DNA from: Halomonas sp. | Lineage (GTDB): Bacteria > Pseudomonadota > Gammaproteobacteria > Pseudomonadales > Halomonadaceae | Length of the DNA stretch: 64,000 nucleotides | NCBI GenBank assembly: GCA_018401555.1 | Contig: JAGYKP010000092.1 | Span: forward strand, 1-64,000 | Direction of reading: 5' to 3' | In this document: one piece after another, positions 8,325 to 17,494 of the stretch | Position numbering within the stretch: the first letter of the stretch is position 1 | Layout of the letters: every line of letters starts with the position of its first letter | Made by a program: the position numbers and the translations under genes | Notes under the pieces: model-generated | What the model saw: only the letters and a program-made list of their open reading frames with translations | Databases searched by the model: none | Told to the model about the DNA's origin: nothing

Positions 8325-9088
8325 GCCAGGAACCGATTCTTGTTACCCAGGGTTTGACGCGCCGCTTTGGCGGCCTGGTGGCGGTCAGCGACGTCGGTTT
8401 CGATGTCCTGCCCGGCGAGATCCACGCCATTCTCGGGCCCAACGGCGCCGGGAAGAGCACCTTGATCAACCTGCTGTCGGGGGAGATCCCGCCCTCAGAG
8501 GGTGAGGTGCTCTTCCACGGCAAGCCGATCCAGGGCAAGAGCGTGCGCCAGATCGCCCGCATGGGCATCGGCCGCAGCCACCAGAAGACCAATATCTTCC
8601 CGCGGCTCAACTGCCTGCAGAACTGCGAACTGGCGGCGCGCATCCACATGGGCGGTGTGTTCGGCAGCTGGCGATCCCGCCAGCGGGCACGCCAGGTCGG
8701 CGAGAGGGCACTCGAGGTGCTCGAGACCTGCCATCTGGTCCATCGTGCCTACACCCCGGCCGCGGACATGAGCTATGGCGAGCAGCGCCAGTTGCAGATC
8801 GCCATGGTGCTGGCCACGGCCCCCACCCTGATGCTGCTCGACGAGCCCATGGCCGGCATGGGCCGCGAGGAGACCGTGCAGGTGACGGAGCTGCTCGAGA
8901 GCCTCACCGACCGCTATACCCTGGTACTGATCGAACACGACATGGACAGCGTCTTCCGCCTGGCCGATCGCATCACCGTGATGGTCGATGGTTGCGTGCT
9001 GGAAAGCGGGCCCACCGAGCAGATCCGCGCCAGCGAGAAGGTGCGTGACGTCTATCTCGGGCGCCACCACGAGGAGGCAACGGCATGA
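8321..9088 (+). CDS. LIV-type ABC importer ATPase, LivG-like
   Basis: This 255-residue ATP-binding subunit powers the importer at the inner membrane face. Walker A is GPNGAGKST near residue 40, the Q-loop region shows RSHQKTNIFPRL, the signature is the divergent MSYGEQRQLQ, and Walker B is LMLLDEP with a following H-switch (LIEHDMD). The SYGEQ signature in place of LSGGQ is normal for the LivG group. It overlaps the permease gene before it by 4 bases and the LivF-like gene after it by 4 bases, showing tight coupling. Confidence 0.92.
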   Translation: MSQEPILVTQGLTRRFGGLVAVSDVGFDVLPGEIHAILGPNGAGKSTLINLLSGEIPPSEGEVLFHGKPIQGKSVRQIARMGIGRSHQKTNIFPRLNCLQNCELAARIHMGGVFGSWRSRQRARQVGERALEVLETCHLVHRAYTPAADMSYGEQRQLQIAMVLATAPTLMLLDEPMAGMGREETVQVTELLESLTDRYTLVLIEHDMDSVFRLADRITVMVDGCVLESGPTEQIRASEKVRDVYLGRHHEEATA

Positions 9089-9816
9089 CGGCACAGCAAC
9101 AGATTACCCCGCTGATCGATGCCCGCGGGCTGCATACCTACTATGGCGAGAGCCATATCCTGCACGGCGTCGACCTTACCCTGATGCCCGGCGAGACGCT
9201 GAGCCTTTTGGGGCGCAACGGCATGGGCAAGACCACCACGCTGAAGTCGATCCTGGGCTTCGTGCCGCCGCGTCGCGGCGAGGTGCGCATCAAGGGCGTG
9301 TCGACGGCGAAGCGTCGTCCCTGGCAGCTGATCCGCCAGGGGATCGGCTACGTGCCGGAAGGGCGCGGCATCTTCCCGGGCATCAGCGTGCGCGAGCACC
9401 TGATCATGGCCGCCCGCCCCAACGAGCGGGGCGAGTCGCCCTGGACGCTGGAGCGTGTGCTGGATACCTTCCCGAGGCTCGGCCAGCGCATCAACCATGA
9501 CGGCTCCTTCCTCTCGGGTGGCGAGCAGCAGATGCTCTCCATCGGCCGGGCGCTGACCCTCAACCCGGACCTGATGATCCTCGACGAGGCCACCGAAGGG
9601 CTGGCACCGCTGATCCGCGACGAAATCTGGAAGATCATCCACGAGATCAAGGCCTCGGGCATCGCCACCATCATCGTCGACAAGAACATCGACAACCTGC
9701 TCGACGTGGCCGAGAAGCACATCCTGCTGGTCAAGGGCGAAGTGGTCTATAGCGGCGACTCCCGAGGCCTGAAGGATGATCCCACCATCCTCGACACCCA
9801 CCTCGGCGTCGCCTGA
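9085..9816 (+). CDS. LIV-type ABC importer ATPase, LivF-like
   Basis: This second ATPase has 243 residues and is of the LivF type. It shows Walker A GRNGMGKTT near residue 40, signature LSGGEQQM, and Walker B LMILDEATEGLAP, the last typical of LivF. The H-switch position reads VDKNID, so the usual catalytic-loop histidine is absent; LivF-type proteins often vary there. It overlaps the LivG-like gene (ATGA) and ends 21 bases before benE. It completes a five-gene importer (binding protein, two permeases, two ATPases) inside the catA-ben run. Confidence 0.92.
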   Translation: MTAQQQITPLIDARGLHTYYGESHILHGVDLTLMPGETLSLLGRNGMGKTTTLKSILGFVPPRRGEVRIKGVSTAKRRPWQLIRQGIGYVPEGRGIFPGISVREHLIMAARPNERGESPWTLERVLDTFPRLGQRINHDGSFLSGGEQQMLSIGRALTLNPDLMILDEATEGLAPLIRDEIWKIIHEIKASGIATIIVDKNIDNLLDVAEKHILLVKGEVVYSGDSRGLKDDPTILDTHLGVA

Positions 9817-9837
9817 GGTGTGACGGAGAGACGTTAC

Positions 9838-11049
9838 ATGCGACTTCACAAGGATTGGTCGATACCCGCGGTCACCGCCGGCTTCGTGGCGGTGCTGGTC
9901 TCCTACTCCGGTCCCCTGGCGATCTTCTTCCAGGCGGCCCAGAGTGCCGAGATCTCCACGGCCATGATGACCTCCTGGGTGTGGGCGATCTCCATCGGTG
10001 CCGCCGTCTCGGGAATCGTGCTCAGCCTGTGGTTGAAGGTGCCCGTGGTCACCGCCTGGTCGGCCCCGGGCACGGCACTGCTGGTGACGCTGTTTCCAGG
10101 CCTTTCACTGAACGAGGCGGTGGGGGCCTACCTCACGGCGGCGGCGGTGATCTTCGTGATCGGCATCACCGGCTCCTTCGACCGCATCATCCAGGCGATC
10201 CCTCCGGGCATCGCCAGCGCCATGATGGCGGGCATCCTGTTCCAGTTCGGTGTCGGGGTGTTCGTCTCCCTGGAGGCGGTGCCGGCGCTGACTCTGGGCA
10301 TGATCTTGACCTACCTGGTGTTCAAGCGGCTGACCCCACGCTACAGCCTGGTAGCGCTGCTGGTGGTTGGCGTCATCCTGGCCGTGGTGTTCGAGGGTGC
10401 CAGCCTCGATGGCGTGACGCTGAGCCTCGCAAACCCGCAGTTCATCCGTCCCGAGTGGAGCTGGAATGCGACCCTGAGCCTGGCCATCCCGCTGGTGCTG
10501 GTCAGCCTGACCGGCCAGTTCCTGCCCGGCATGGCGATCATGCGCAGCTCCGGCTACAACACGCCGGCCAGGCCTATCGTCACCGTGACCAGCCTGACCT
10601 CCTTCGTCACCGCCTTCTTCGGCGGGATCACCACGGTGATCGCAGCGATCACGGCGGCCATCTGCACCAGCAAGGAGGCCCATGAGGATCCCGACAAGCG
10701 CTATGTGGCCGGGGTCGCCAACGGGGTCTTCTACCTGATCGGGGGCACCTTCGCCGGCACCATCGTGCTGCTGTTCACCTCGTTGCCCGGCGAGTTCGTC
10801 GCGGTGCTGGCGGGACTGGCGCTGATTGGTGCCATCACCAGCAACGTCAGTGCCTTCGCCGCCCACAAGGACCATCTGGAGGCTTCAGTGATCACCTTCA
10901 TCGCCACGGCCTCGGGCATGAGCTTCCTGGGGCTGGGCTCGGCCTTCTGGGGGGTGGCGGTTGGCGCACTCGCCTATGCCCTGCTGCACCGTCCGCTGCC
11001 CGGTCTCGGGCGCAAGGCCAGGCAATCAGAGGCCCGCAAGCAGTCCTGA
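9838..11049 (+). CDS. benE: Benzoate/H+ symporter BenE
   Basis: This intact 403-residue inner-membrane protein is of the BenE family, which imports benzoate with protons. About 11-12 hydrophobic segments are visible. Signatures include YSGPLAIFFQAAQ near residue 25, WSAPGTALL near 75, MAIMRSSGYNTPARP near 240 and ICTSKEAHEDPDKRY near 280, matching the region degraded in the 329-1593 copy. ATG 9838 is chosen because GGAGAG lies 7 bases upstream; an in-frame GTG at 9820 is possible. It follows the ABC genes by 21 bases and precedes the stress-protein gene by 56, so a high-affinity ABC route and a proton-driven route may be co-expressed. Confidence 0.92.
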   Translation: MRLHKDWSIPAVTAGFVAVLVSYSGPLAIFFQAAQSAEISTAMMTSWVWAISIGAAVSGIVLSLWLKVPVVTAWSAPGTALLVTLFPGLSLNEAVGAYLTAAAVIFVIGITGSFDRIIQAIPPGIASAMMAGILFQFGVGVFVSLEAVPALTLGMILTYLVFKRLTPRYSLVALLVVGVILAVVFEGASLDGVTLSLANPQFIRPEWSWNATLSLAIPLVLVSLTGQFLPGMAIMRSSGYNTPARPIVTVTSLTSFVTAFFGGITTVIAAITAAICTSKEAHEDPDKRYVAGVANGVFYLIGGTFAGTIVLLFTSLPGEFVAVLAGLALIGAITSNVSAFAAHKDHLEASVITFIATASGMSFLGLGSAFWGVAVGALAYALLHRPLPGLGRKARQSEARKQS

Positions 11050-11105
11050 TCATCGAGATCCAAGAACAATTCTTCAAGAACAATGCTTTCCAGAGGAGTC
11101 CGACG

Positions 11106-11927
11106 ATGGACAAGATTCATGTGGCGATGGACGAGAGCGACGCCTCCCAGCGTGCACTGATGCTCGGCCAGCAGTTATCCCGTCAGCTGGCGCTGCCGCT
11201 TTGCGTGACCTCCGTGGTGGCCGGCGATGAGCGGGTCGAGCCCCGGCGAGCGGCCTTGCAGTCGCGCCTGTCGGAGCAGCAGGCGGAAGACACCAGCATC
11301 GAGGTAGTCGTCCACGCGAGTGCCAAGGACTATCTGGGCCAGCTGGCCGGCCGGGAAGAGGTGGGGTTGTGCATGATGGCCCACGGCCGGCGGCCGGTAC
11401 CCGAGATGCTGATCGGCAGCGTCACCGCCGGCGTCGTGCGGCGCGCCAGCCGGCGGTCTACCTGTGCGGGCCGCGCTTCGATGTTGACTCGCATCGCGAG
11501 GTTAAGGTGCTGATGGTCTGCGTGGATGGCTCCAAGCTCTCCGAGGCGATAATACTGCCCCGACGCGGTGGCGCTCTCCAAGCGACTAGGCGCCCGCCTG
11601 CAGCTGCTGCAGGTCATCGATACCGCGGCCGCCGCGGCGGTGCCTCTGGATGGCGGCCATGCCGATGTGATGGAGTCCGGCTATGTGCATGGCCTGGCAC
11701 GGCGGCTGCGTACCGAGCATGCCATGGATCTGGACTGGGAGGTGCTGCATGGTGACCCGGCAGATTCCATCGTCAGCTACCTGGCGGACTGTCAGGATAC
11801 CATGCTGGCCATGACCACCCATGGGCGCAGCGGGCTTTCCCAGGTGGTGGCCGGCAGCGTCAGCCATGAGGTACTCCACGAGGTGCGCTGTCCGGTAGCG
11901 GTGCTGCGCCCCGCCGATGTCGGCTGA
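11106..11927 (+). CDS. Tandem universal stress protein (two frameshifts)
   Basis: Three frames together give a protein of about 273 residues with two UspA domains. The first runs from MDKIHVAMDES to HGRRPVPEMLIGSVTAGV, and the second from VLMVCVDGS to THGRSGLSQVVAGSVSHEVL. The second has the ATP-binding pattern G-2x-G-9x-G(S/T), which suggests nucleotide binding. The first break is near 11450 (a base missing after CGCCAGCCGG). The second is near 11560, where removing one C from CCCC restores the frame. Both look like indel errors. The gene ends the catA-ben-ABC-benE run. Usp proteins often accompany transport operons as ATP or AMP sensors, but a role here is unproved. Confidence 0.78.
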
Positions 11928-12022
11928 GCCGTCAGCGTGCCATCTGGCTGATGCAGGTCAAGGCGGCGTGGCCTGGGCTGGCCTAGTGTGACCTCATGGA
12001 TTTGACCTGAGGAGGCCTGCCC

Positions 12023-12427
12023 ATGACGACACTACGCGACGGTATCCACGCCACGGCCGGACGTCTGGCTCACACCATGGTCGGTGCCTGGCGGAGACAT
12101 TGCCAGCACCGGGCCTGGCAGGACCTTGATGAGGCCGGGCGCGAATCACGCCTGAATGACCTGGGACTGGCGCGAATCGATTCGCCGCTGTTCTGGTCTG
12201 ATGGGGGCTCGGTATCCGACCTGCTGCCGCGAATGATGGAGGTCCACGGGGTCGATCCCATGACACCCTTGGTTGTCGGTAATGGTGTGAAGCGTGATCT
12301 CGAGCGGGTCTGCAGTCTATGCCCCCACAAGACGCGCTGTGCCCGGGTACTGGCGGATGGGCCGGAGCCCGAGGCCTGCGACTTCTGTCCCAATGCCGGC
12401 ACCCTGGAGGCGCTGGGCAGTCATTGA
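12023..12427 (+). CDS. Conserved small protein, DUF6455-like, cysteine-rich C-terminus
   Basis: The 134-residue protein has an amphipathic N-terminal half (residues 15-60) and a C-terminal region with the spaced cysteines CSLC, TRC, ACDFC, that is C-x2-C-x5-C-x13-C-x2-C. The pattern suggests a metal or Fe-S site and resembles the DUF6455 group; that assignment is from memory and moderate. The function is unknown. Start ATG 12023 has TGAGGAGG 8 bases upstream. It stands alone, with a clear terminator after it. Confidence 0.72.
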   Translation: MTTLRDGIHATAGRLAHTMVGAWRRHCQHRAWQDLDEAGRESRLNDLGLARIDSPLFWSDGGSVSDLLPRMMEVHGVDPMTPLVVGNGVKRDLERVCSLCPHKTRCARVLADGPEPEACDFCPNAGTLEALGSH

Positions 12428-12451
12428 GTTTGCAAGGCTTCATCTACCCTG

Positions 12452-12476
12452 AAGGCCCGCCGCGATGGCGGGCCTT
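12452..12476. terminator. Bidirectional terminator
   Basis: A perfect 10-bp stem AAGGCCCGCC / GGCGGGCCTT with a 5-base loop lies between two convergent genes. The A/T ends of the stem give T-rich tails in both directions, so it can serve both. Confidence 0.85.
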
Positions 12477-12481
12477 GTCGT

Positions 12482-12913
12482 TCAGGTGCGATCGGGATCC
12501 TTGTGCTCTCCTTCCCGGAACTCCCCGCCCTTGACTTCATAGTCCCCCTCCAGCACCTGCTGCTCGCGGTGGCTGCCGCTGGAGGTGTGCGTCTCCCGAT
12601 AACGGGTTTCCTGGTAGTGGAAGCTGCCGCCGTCCACGTCCTCGGTCTCGATTCGGCGCGCATCTGTTCCATGCGCTTCTTCAGCCGGTGGCGCAGCAGC
12701 GGCATCAGCGCCCAGCCCAGCAGCAGGAAGATCAGGCCGAATACCATGGCCACGATCATCAGGCTGCCGAACAGCAGCCAGGCGAGCAGCATCTTGAGGC
12801 TGTCGAGCAGGCCGCCGCCCTGACTCTGACGGGCGCGCTGCTGCCATGCCTGGGCGGCGCGCCAGGCGGGGTTCTGGCGGGGGTCGCGGTGAGGGACCTT
12901 GGGAATCGGGCAT
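12482..12913 (-). CDS. Hypothetical membrane-anchored acidic protein (two frameshifts)
   Basis: On the minus strand three frames join into one protein of about 143 residues. It has a short Arg/Gln-rich N-terminus, one or two membrane helices (LLAWLLFGSLMIVAMVFG followed by LIFLLLGWALMPLL), a basic stretch, then an acidic C-terminal tail with ETEDVDGG and HREQQVLEGDYEVK. The breaks lie near 12893 and 12655. I do not recognise a family. The tail would face the cytoplasm if the basic stretch after the helices follows the positive-inside rule. Confidence 0.6.
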   Translation of the reverse strand: MPDSQGPSPRPPPEPRLARRPGMAAARPSESGRRPARQPQDAARLAAVRQPDDRGHGIRPDLPAAGLGADAAAAPPAEEAHGTDARRIETEDVDGGSFHYQETRYRETHTSSGSHREQQVLEGDYEVKGGEFREGEHKDPDRT

Positions 12914-13000
12914 CTGACTCTCCTGAGGGGCGGCGTCGGGTGCGCCGCGAAATATGTGCTGCCCCTTGGAAGGCCGGAAGGCAGGTTCGTTCCGTCCAGG

Positions 13001-13996
13001 CTAGCCCTTCCACACGTCGGCCACGATCTCGTAGCTTCTCAGGCGGTCCTCCAGAGCATAGACGTCGGTGTTGAGCATCAGCTCGTCGGCGCCGGTCTGC
13101 TCGAGGAAGCTCTCCAGCCCCTGGCGTACGGTCTCGGGGCCGCCGACGATGGCGGCGCCGAGGAACTGCTGCAGCTGCGCCTCCTCCATGGGCGTCATCT
13201 CCAGGTGCTCCACCGGCGGTTTCGCGCAGGTGCGCCGGCCGCGAATCATGCCCAGGAACTTCTGCCGGGAGGTGGTGGCCAGGTACTCGGCGTGGGCATC
13301 GGTCTCGGCGGCGACCACCGGCAGGCCGACCATGGCATGGGGCGCTCGGAGCACCGCGGAGGGGCGGAAGTTGTCGCGGTAGAGACGCAGCGCCTCGAAC
13401 AGGTAGCCCGGTGCGAACTGGGCGGCGAAGGCGAAGGGCAGGCCGAGGCGCGCGGCCAGCTGGGCGCTGTAGCCGCTGGAACCCAGCAGCCAGAGCGGTA
13501 CATGGGTGCCCTGGCCGGGAACCGCAAGCACCCGCTGGTCGGGGCGGGCGTCACCGAGGAAGCCCTGCAGCTCCTCCAGGCGCTGGGGGAAGTCCTCCAC
13601 CCCCGCATAGGGATCGCGACGCAGCGCCGCCATGGTGGCGCCATCCGACCCCGGGGCGCGGCCCAGACCGAGGTCGATGCGCCCGGGGTAGAGCGTCTCC
13701 AGGGTGCCGAACTGTTCGGCGATCACCAGCGGCGGGTGGTTGGGCAGCATGATGCCGCCGCTGCCCACGCGGATACGCTGGGTAGCACCGGCCACGTGGC
13801 CGATCAGTACCGCGGTAGCGGCGCTGGCGATGCCCTCGATGCCGTGATGCTCGGCGAGCCAGAAGCGGGTAAAGCCGAGCCGCTCGGTCTGCTGGGCCAG
13901 GGCCACGCTCTCCCGGAAGCTGTCGGCGGCACCGCCGCCCTCGCGGATCGGGGCCAGGTCGAGAACGGAAAGGGGGGTATCGGCGAGACGAGACAT
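13001..13996 (-). CDS. LLM-class flavin-dependent oxidoreductase (bacterial luciferase-like, YhbW type)
   Basis: The 331-residue protein is of the FMN- or F420-linked luciferase-like monooxygenase family, in the subgroup of E. coli YhbW that lacks a known substrate. Typical segments are [10 protein letters not shown] at the start, RFWLAEHHG near residue 53, [10 protein letters not shown] near 93, and [11 protein letters not shown] near 123. Start ATG 13996 is chosen because CGGAG precedes it and the family begins there; the frame stays open further upstream. It faces the BCCT gene across a divergent gap of about 240 bases. The frame is intact. Confidence 0.9.
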   Translation of the reverse strand: MSRLADTPLSVLDLAPIREGGGAADSFRESVALAQQTERLGFTRFWLAEHHGIEGIASAATAVLIGHVAGATQRIRVGSGGIMLPNHPPLVIAEQFGTLETLYPGRIDLGLGRAPGSDGATMAALRRDPYAGVEDFPQRLEELQGFLGDARPDQRVLAVPGQGTHVPLWLLGSSGYSAQLAARLGLPFAFAAQFAPGYLFEALRLYRDNFRPSAVLRAPHAMVGLPVVAAETDAHAEYLATTSRQKFLGMIRGRRTCAKPPVEHLEMTPMEEAQLQQFLGAAIVGGPETVRQGLESFLEQTGADELMLNTDVYALEDRLRSYEIVADVWKG

Positions 13997-14239
13997 GACG
14001 GCTCCGATTGGGGCGGGTGAATAGTTAGCCTGCTGAGAGATGTTGATGGGGGCGTTCCCCGTCGGATGCAATGCCTCTTGCACCGTCTGGCACTATCTCT
14101 CGTCTTGCATGGCTCTGTCTTGCCTTCTCCAGGGGTGTGTCAACGTGCGACAAGTGTGCTGCAGCGCCGATGCCACCTGTCTGGCGTGGGGCAGGCTGGT
14201 ATCATTCTTGTACAAATTCTACACATCAGGAAAGTTGTA

Positions 14240-15874
14240 ATGGCAGATCATGGAGGCAAGACGGTCTTTACCGTCTCGACGATCATCATACTCGCCCTGG
14301 TGGCGGTGGGTGCCGCCTTCCCGGAAGGGTTCGGCAATATTGCCACCACCGCTCTCGGCAGCGTGACCCGACTGTTCGGCTGGTTCTACCTGTTCTCGGT
14401 GTTCGGCTTCGTCATCTTCCTGCTGGTGCTGGCCTTCAGCAAGTACGGCAAGATTCGCCTCGGGCCCCAGGACAGCACGCCGAGCTTCAGTTTCTTCTCC
14501 TGGATCAGCATGCTGCTGGCCGCGGGCTTCGGTGTGGGGCTGGTGTTCTACGGCATGGCCGAGCCGATGTTCCACTACATCGAGCCACCCTATGGCGACG
14601 TGCCGGCGCAGACGGAGGCCTCGGCTCGCTACGCCATCCAGTACAGCTACTTCAACTGGGGCATCCACCAGTGGGCAGCCTTCTCGGTGGTGGGCCTGAT
14701 CATCGCCTACTTCCAGTTCCGCAAGGGGCAGGCCGGTCTGGTCTCCTCGGTGCTCTCCTCGGTCACCGCCAAGCACCCCGGGGCGCGCCGCTACGCGCCG
14801 GCACTGGACATCTTCGCCGTGGTCGCCACGGTGATGGGGGTGGCCACCTCGTTGGGGCTCGGCGTGCTGCAGATGAACGGTGGCCTCAACGCCGTGTTTG
14901 GCCTGCCCGAGTCGGTGCTGTGGCAGTTCATCATCCTGTTCGTGATGTTCCTGGCCTACATGGCCTCCACCTGGTCCGGTCTGGACAAGGGCATCAAGCG
15001 ACTCTCCAACCTCAACATGATCCTGTGCATCGGCCTGATGCTGTGGGTGCTGTTCACCGGCCCGACGCTGGCGATACTGGAAGACCATCACCCTGGGGAT
15101 CGGCGATTACCTGCAGAACTTCATCGGCATGAGCCTGCGCATCTCGCCCTACAGCGACAACACCTGGGCGAGCAGCTGGACGATCTTCTACTGGGCCTGG
15201 GTGATCGCCTGGTCGCCCTTCGTGGGCACCTTCGTGGCGCGTGTCTCCCGTGGTCGCACCATCAAGGAGTACGTGTTCGGCGTGCTGGTGGTGCCGCCGC
15301 TGCTGGCCTGCCTGTGGATCGGCGTGTTCGGCGGTGCGGCACTCAACATGGAGCTGAGCGGTGATGTGGGCCTCGCCGCGGCCACCCAGGCCAATATCAC
15401 CGTGGCGCTGTTCGAGATGTTCGACCTGATGCCCTTCTCGGGGGTGCTCTCGGTGGTGGCGATGATGCTGATCTTCGTCTTCCTGGTCACCTCGGCGGAC
15501 TCCGCCTCCTATATCGTCGCCCAGATGACCGACAACGGCTCCATCAACCCCGCCGCTCTTCAAGCGGGTCACCTGGGGCGTGCTGATCGCGGCGATCTGC
15601 CTGACGCTGATCGCCGCCGGCGGCCTCTCCGGCCTGCAGGCGGCCTCGGTACTCTCGGCGCTGCCCTTCACCTTCATCCTCTACGGCATGGTGATCGTGC
15701 TGGTGCGCGAACTGCGCGCCGATCGCCGCGCGATGCTCACCCAGCTCTATCGCCGCCACGGCGAGACACCGGTGGGTGCCGATGCCTTCGAGGCCGACCA
15801 GCTGGCCGAGGAGGCGGCTGCGCCGGGCTCCCAACGTGGTCAATCGGCGCATCAATCGCCGCGACGGCATCTAG
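14240..15874 (+). CDS. BCCT-family betaine/choline/carnitine-type transporter (three frameshifts)
   Basis: Three frames make up a transporter of about 540 residues with 12 hydrophobic segments. Family markers are FSFFSWISMLLAAGFGVGL near residue 90, GMAEPMFHY, YFNWGIHQWA, and, after the first break, WTIFYWAWVIAWSPFVGTF. These mark a sodium- or proton-coupled carrier for quaternary ammonium compatible solutes. Which solute it carries cannot be read from the sequence. Breaks lie near 15085, 15555 and 15825; the restored C-terminus ends at TAG 15872-15874. The gap upstream is AT-richer than the flanks. A transporter of this kind fits a halophile. The breaks are most likely indel errors. Confidence 0.82.
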
Positions 15875-15939
15875 TCGCTGGCCCGACGGCGGCGGAGGTC
15901 GTAAGCTCTGGGTATAAATGGTGAAATCGGACTTCCGCC

Positions 15940-16115
15940 ATGTCTCTCTTTCCCATCGCAGGTGACCGTCGCCGTCGGGGGGCTACTCGACGGCGCGTGC
16001 CCGCTGCCCGCGGCGCCCGCTTCGATCGCTGGCTCGAGTCGACTTGGTCGATGCCGCCGTGATCATCGCCCTGCTGGTGGGAGGCATCGCCCTGGTGCTC
16101 ACACTGCTGCGCTGA
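15940..16115 (+). CDS. Possible small single-helix membrane protein (frameshifted)
   Basis: From ATG 15940 a basic, arginine-rich stretch runs for about 35 codons. A one-base shift near 16035 then joins it to a 17-residue hydrophobic segment, VIIALLVGGIALVLTLL, ending at TGA 16113-16115. The result would be a membrane protein of about 58 residues. No family is recognised. It lies just ahead of the ATP-grasp gene on the same strand. Because it needs a frame correction and is short, it is tentative. Confidence 0.35.
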
Positions 16116-16181
16116 TCCCTTCCTTCCTGGCCGTGCTGGTCTATGCTCCAGCAAGGACACGGGCGGCGGGAGGGTGGCAGC

Positions 16182-17485
16182 ATGGGCATTCGGCATATCT
16201 TCACGGTGGGGCTGAACCAGGCCAATCGCGAGCGGCTGGAGCGTTTGCGCGGCGCCGATAACTGGCGCTTCCACGGCGTGATCGAGCCGGCGGTGGTGTA
16301 CGACACCGAGGAGTTCGACATCGCCGCCATGCTGGCCGAGGCGAGTGCCGAACTGGAAGCCTTCAGCGGGACCGTCGACGCCATCATCGGCTACATGGAC
16401 TTCCCGGTCTCCACCATGCTGCCGATCCTCTGTGAGCGCTTCGGCACGCGCACGGCCAGCCTGGAGAGCCTGCTCAAGTGCGAGCACAAGTACTGGAGCC
16501 GGCGCGTGCAGCGCGAGGTGATCCCCGAGCATATCCCGGCCTTTACCGCCTTCGACCCCTTCGACGAGCGGGCTCTGGAGGTGATCGGTGCCGCGGGGCT
16601 CTACTTCCCCTTCTTCGTCAAACCGATCAAGTCCTCGGGCTCACGACTGGGCTTTCGTATCGACACGCCCGAGGACTTCGGCGGGGCCATCCAGCGCCTG
16701 CGCGCCGAGATCGGCATGATCGCCGATCCCTTCAACACGGTGCTGGAGTACGCCCACCTGCCTGCCGAGGTGGCCGAGGTGGATGGCGGCTACTGCGTGG
16801 CCGAGGAGATCATCGGCGGCTGGCAGTGCACCCTGGAGGGGTATGTCTTCCAGGGCGAACCGGTGGTCTACGGGGTGGTGGACTCGATCCGCTACCCCGG
16901 CGTGCTGAGCTTCTATCACTACCTCTACCCCTCCCAGCTGCCGCCCGCTGTGCAGGAGGAGATGGTCGACCTGACGACGCGGGTGATGACCCACATCGGC
17001 TACGACAACGCCGCCTTCAACGTCGAGTTCTTCTGGGACGAGGTGCAGGGCCGCATCTGGCTGCTGGAGATCAATACCCGAGTCTCCCAGTCGCACTGTG
17101 ACCTCTTCGAGAAGGTCGATGGGGTCAGCCATCAGCAGGTCACCGTCGATCTGGCCCTCGGTCAGCGCCCCGACATGCCGAGCCGGGAGGGCGACTATGC
17201 GGTGGCCGGCAAGTTCTTCCATCGAGTCTTCTTCCGCGATGCCGTGGTCACCCGGGTGCCCGACTCCCGGGAGGTCGCCGTCCTGGAGTCCGACTTCCCC
17301 GGCGCGGTGATCGATATCCAGGTGGTCGCAGGGGCAGCGCCTCTCGAGGCCTGCCCGAGCAGGACAGCTACAGCTATGCGCTGGCTTACGTGTGGCTGGG
17401 CGCGGCCGACTATCCCGGCCTGCTGGCCGACTATGCGGCGCTGGTGTCACGGCTGACCTTCGAATTCGACGAGATCGAGAGCTGA
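16182..17485 (+). CDS. ATP-grasp ligase domain protein (frameshift near 3' end)
   Basis: This protein of about 433 residues has the ATP-grasp fold of carboxylate-amine ligases. It shows an N-terminal substrate domain, an ATP lid region FFVKPIKSSGSRLGF near residue 145, EEIIGGWQCTLEGYVF near 207, and the metal-binding end FNVEFFWDE followed by WLLEINTRVSQSH. These proteins join a carboxylate to an amine or thiol through an acyl phosphate. The substrates here are unknown. Start ATG 16182 has GGGAGGGTGG before it. The frame breaks near 17330-17365; the restored tail ends at TGA 17485, 9 bases before the hydrolase gene, so the two are almost certainly co-transcribed. Confidence 0.82.
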
Positions 17486-17494
17486 GGAGAGAGC

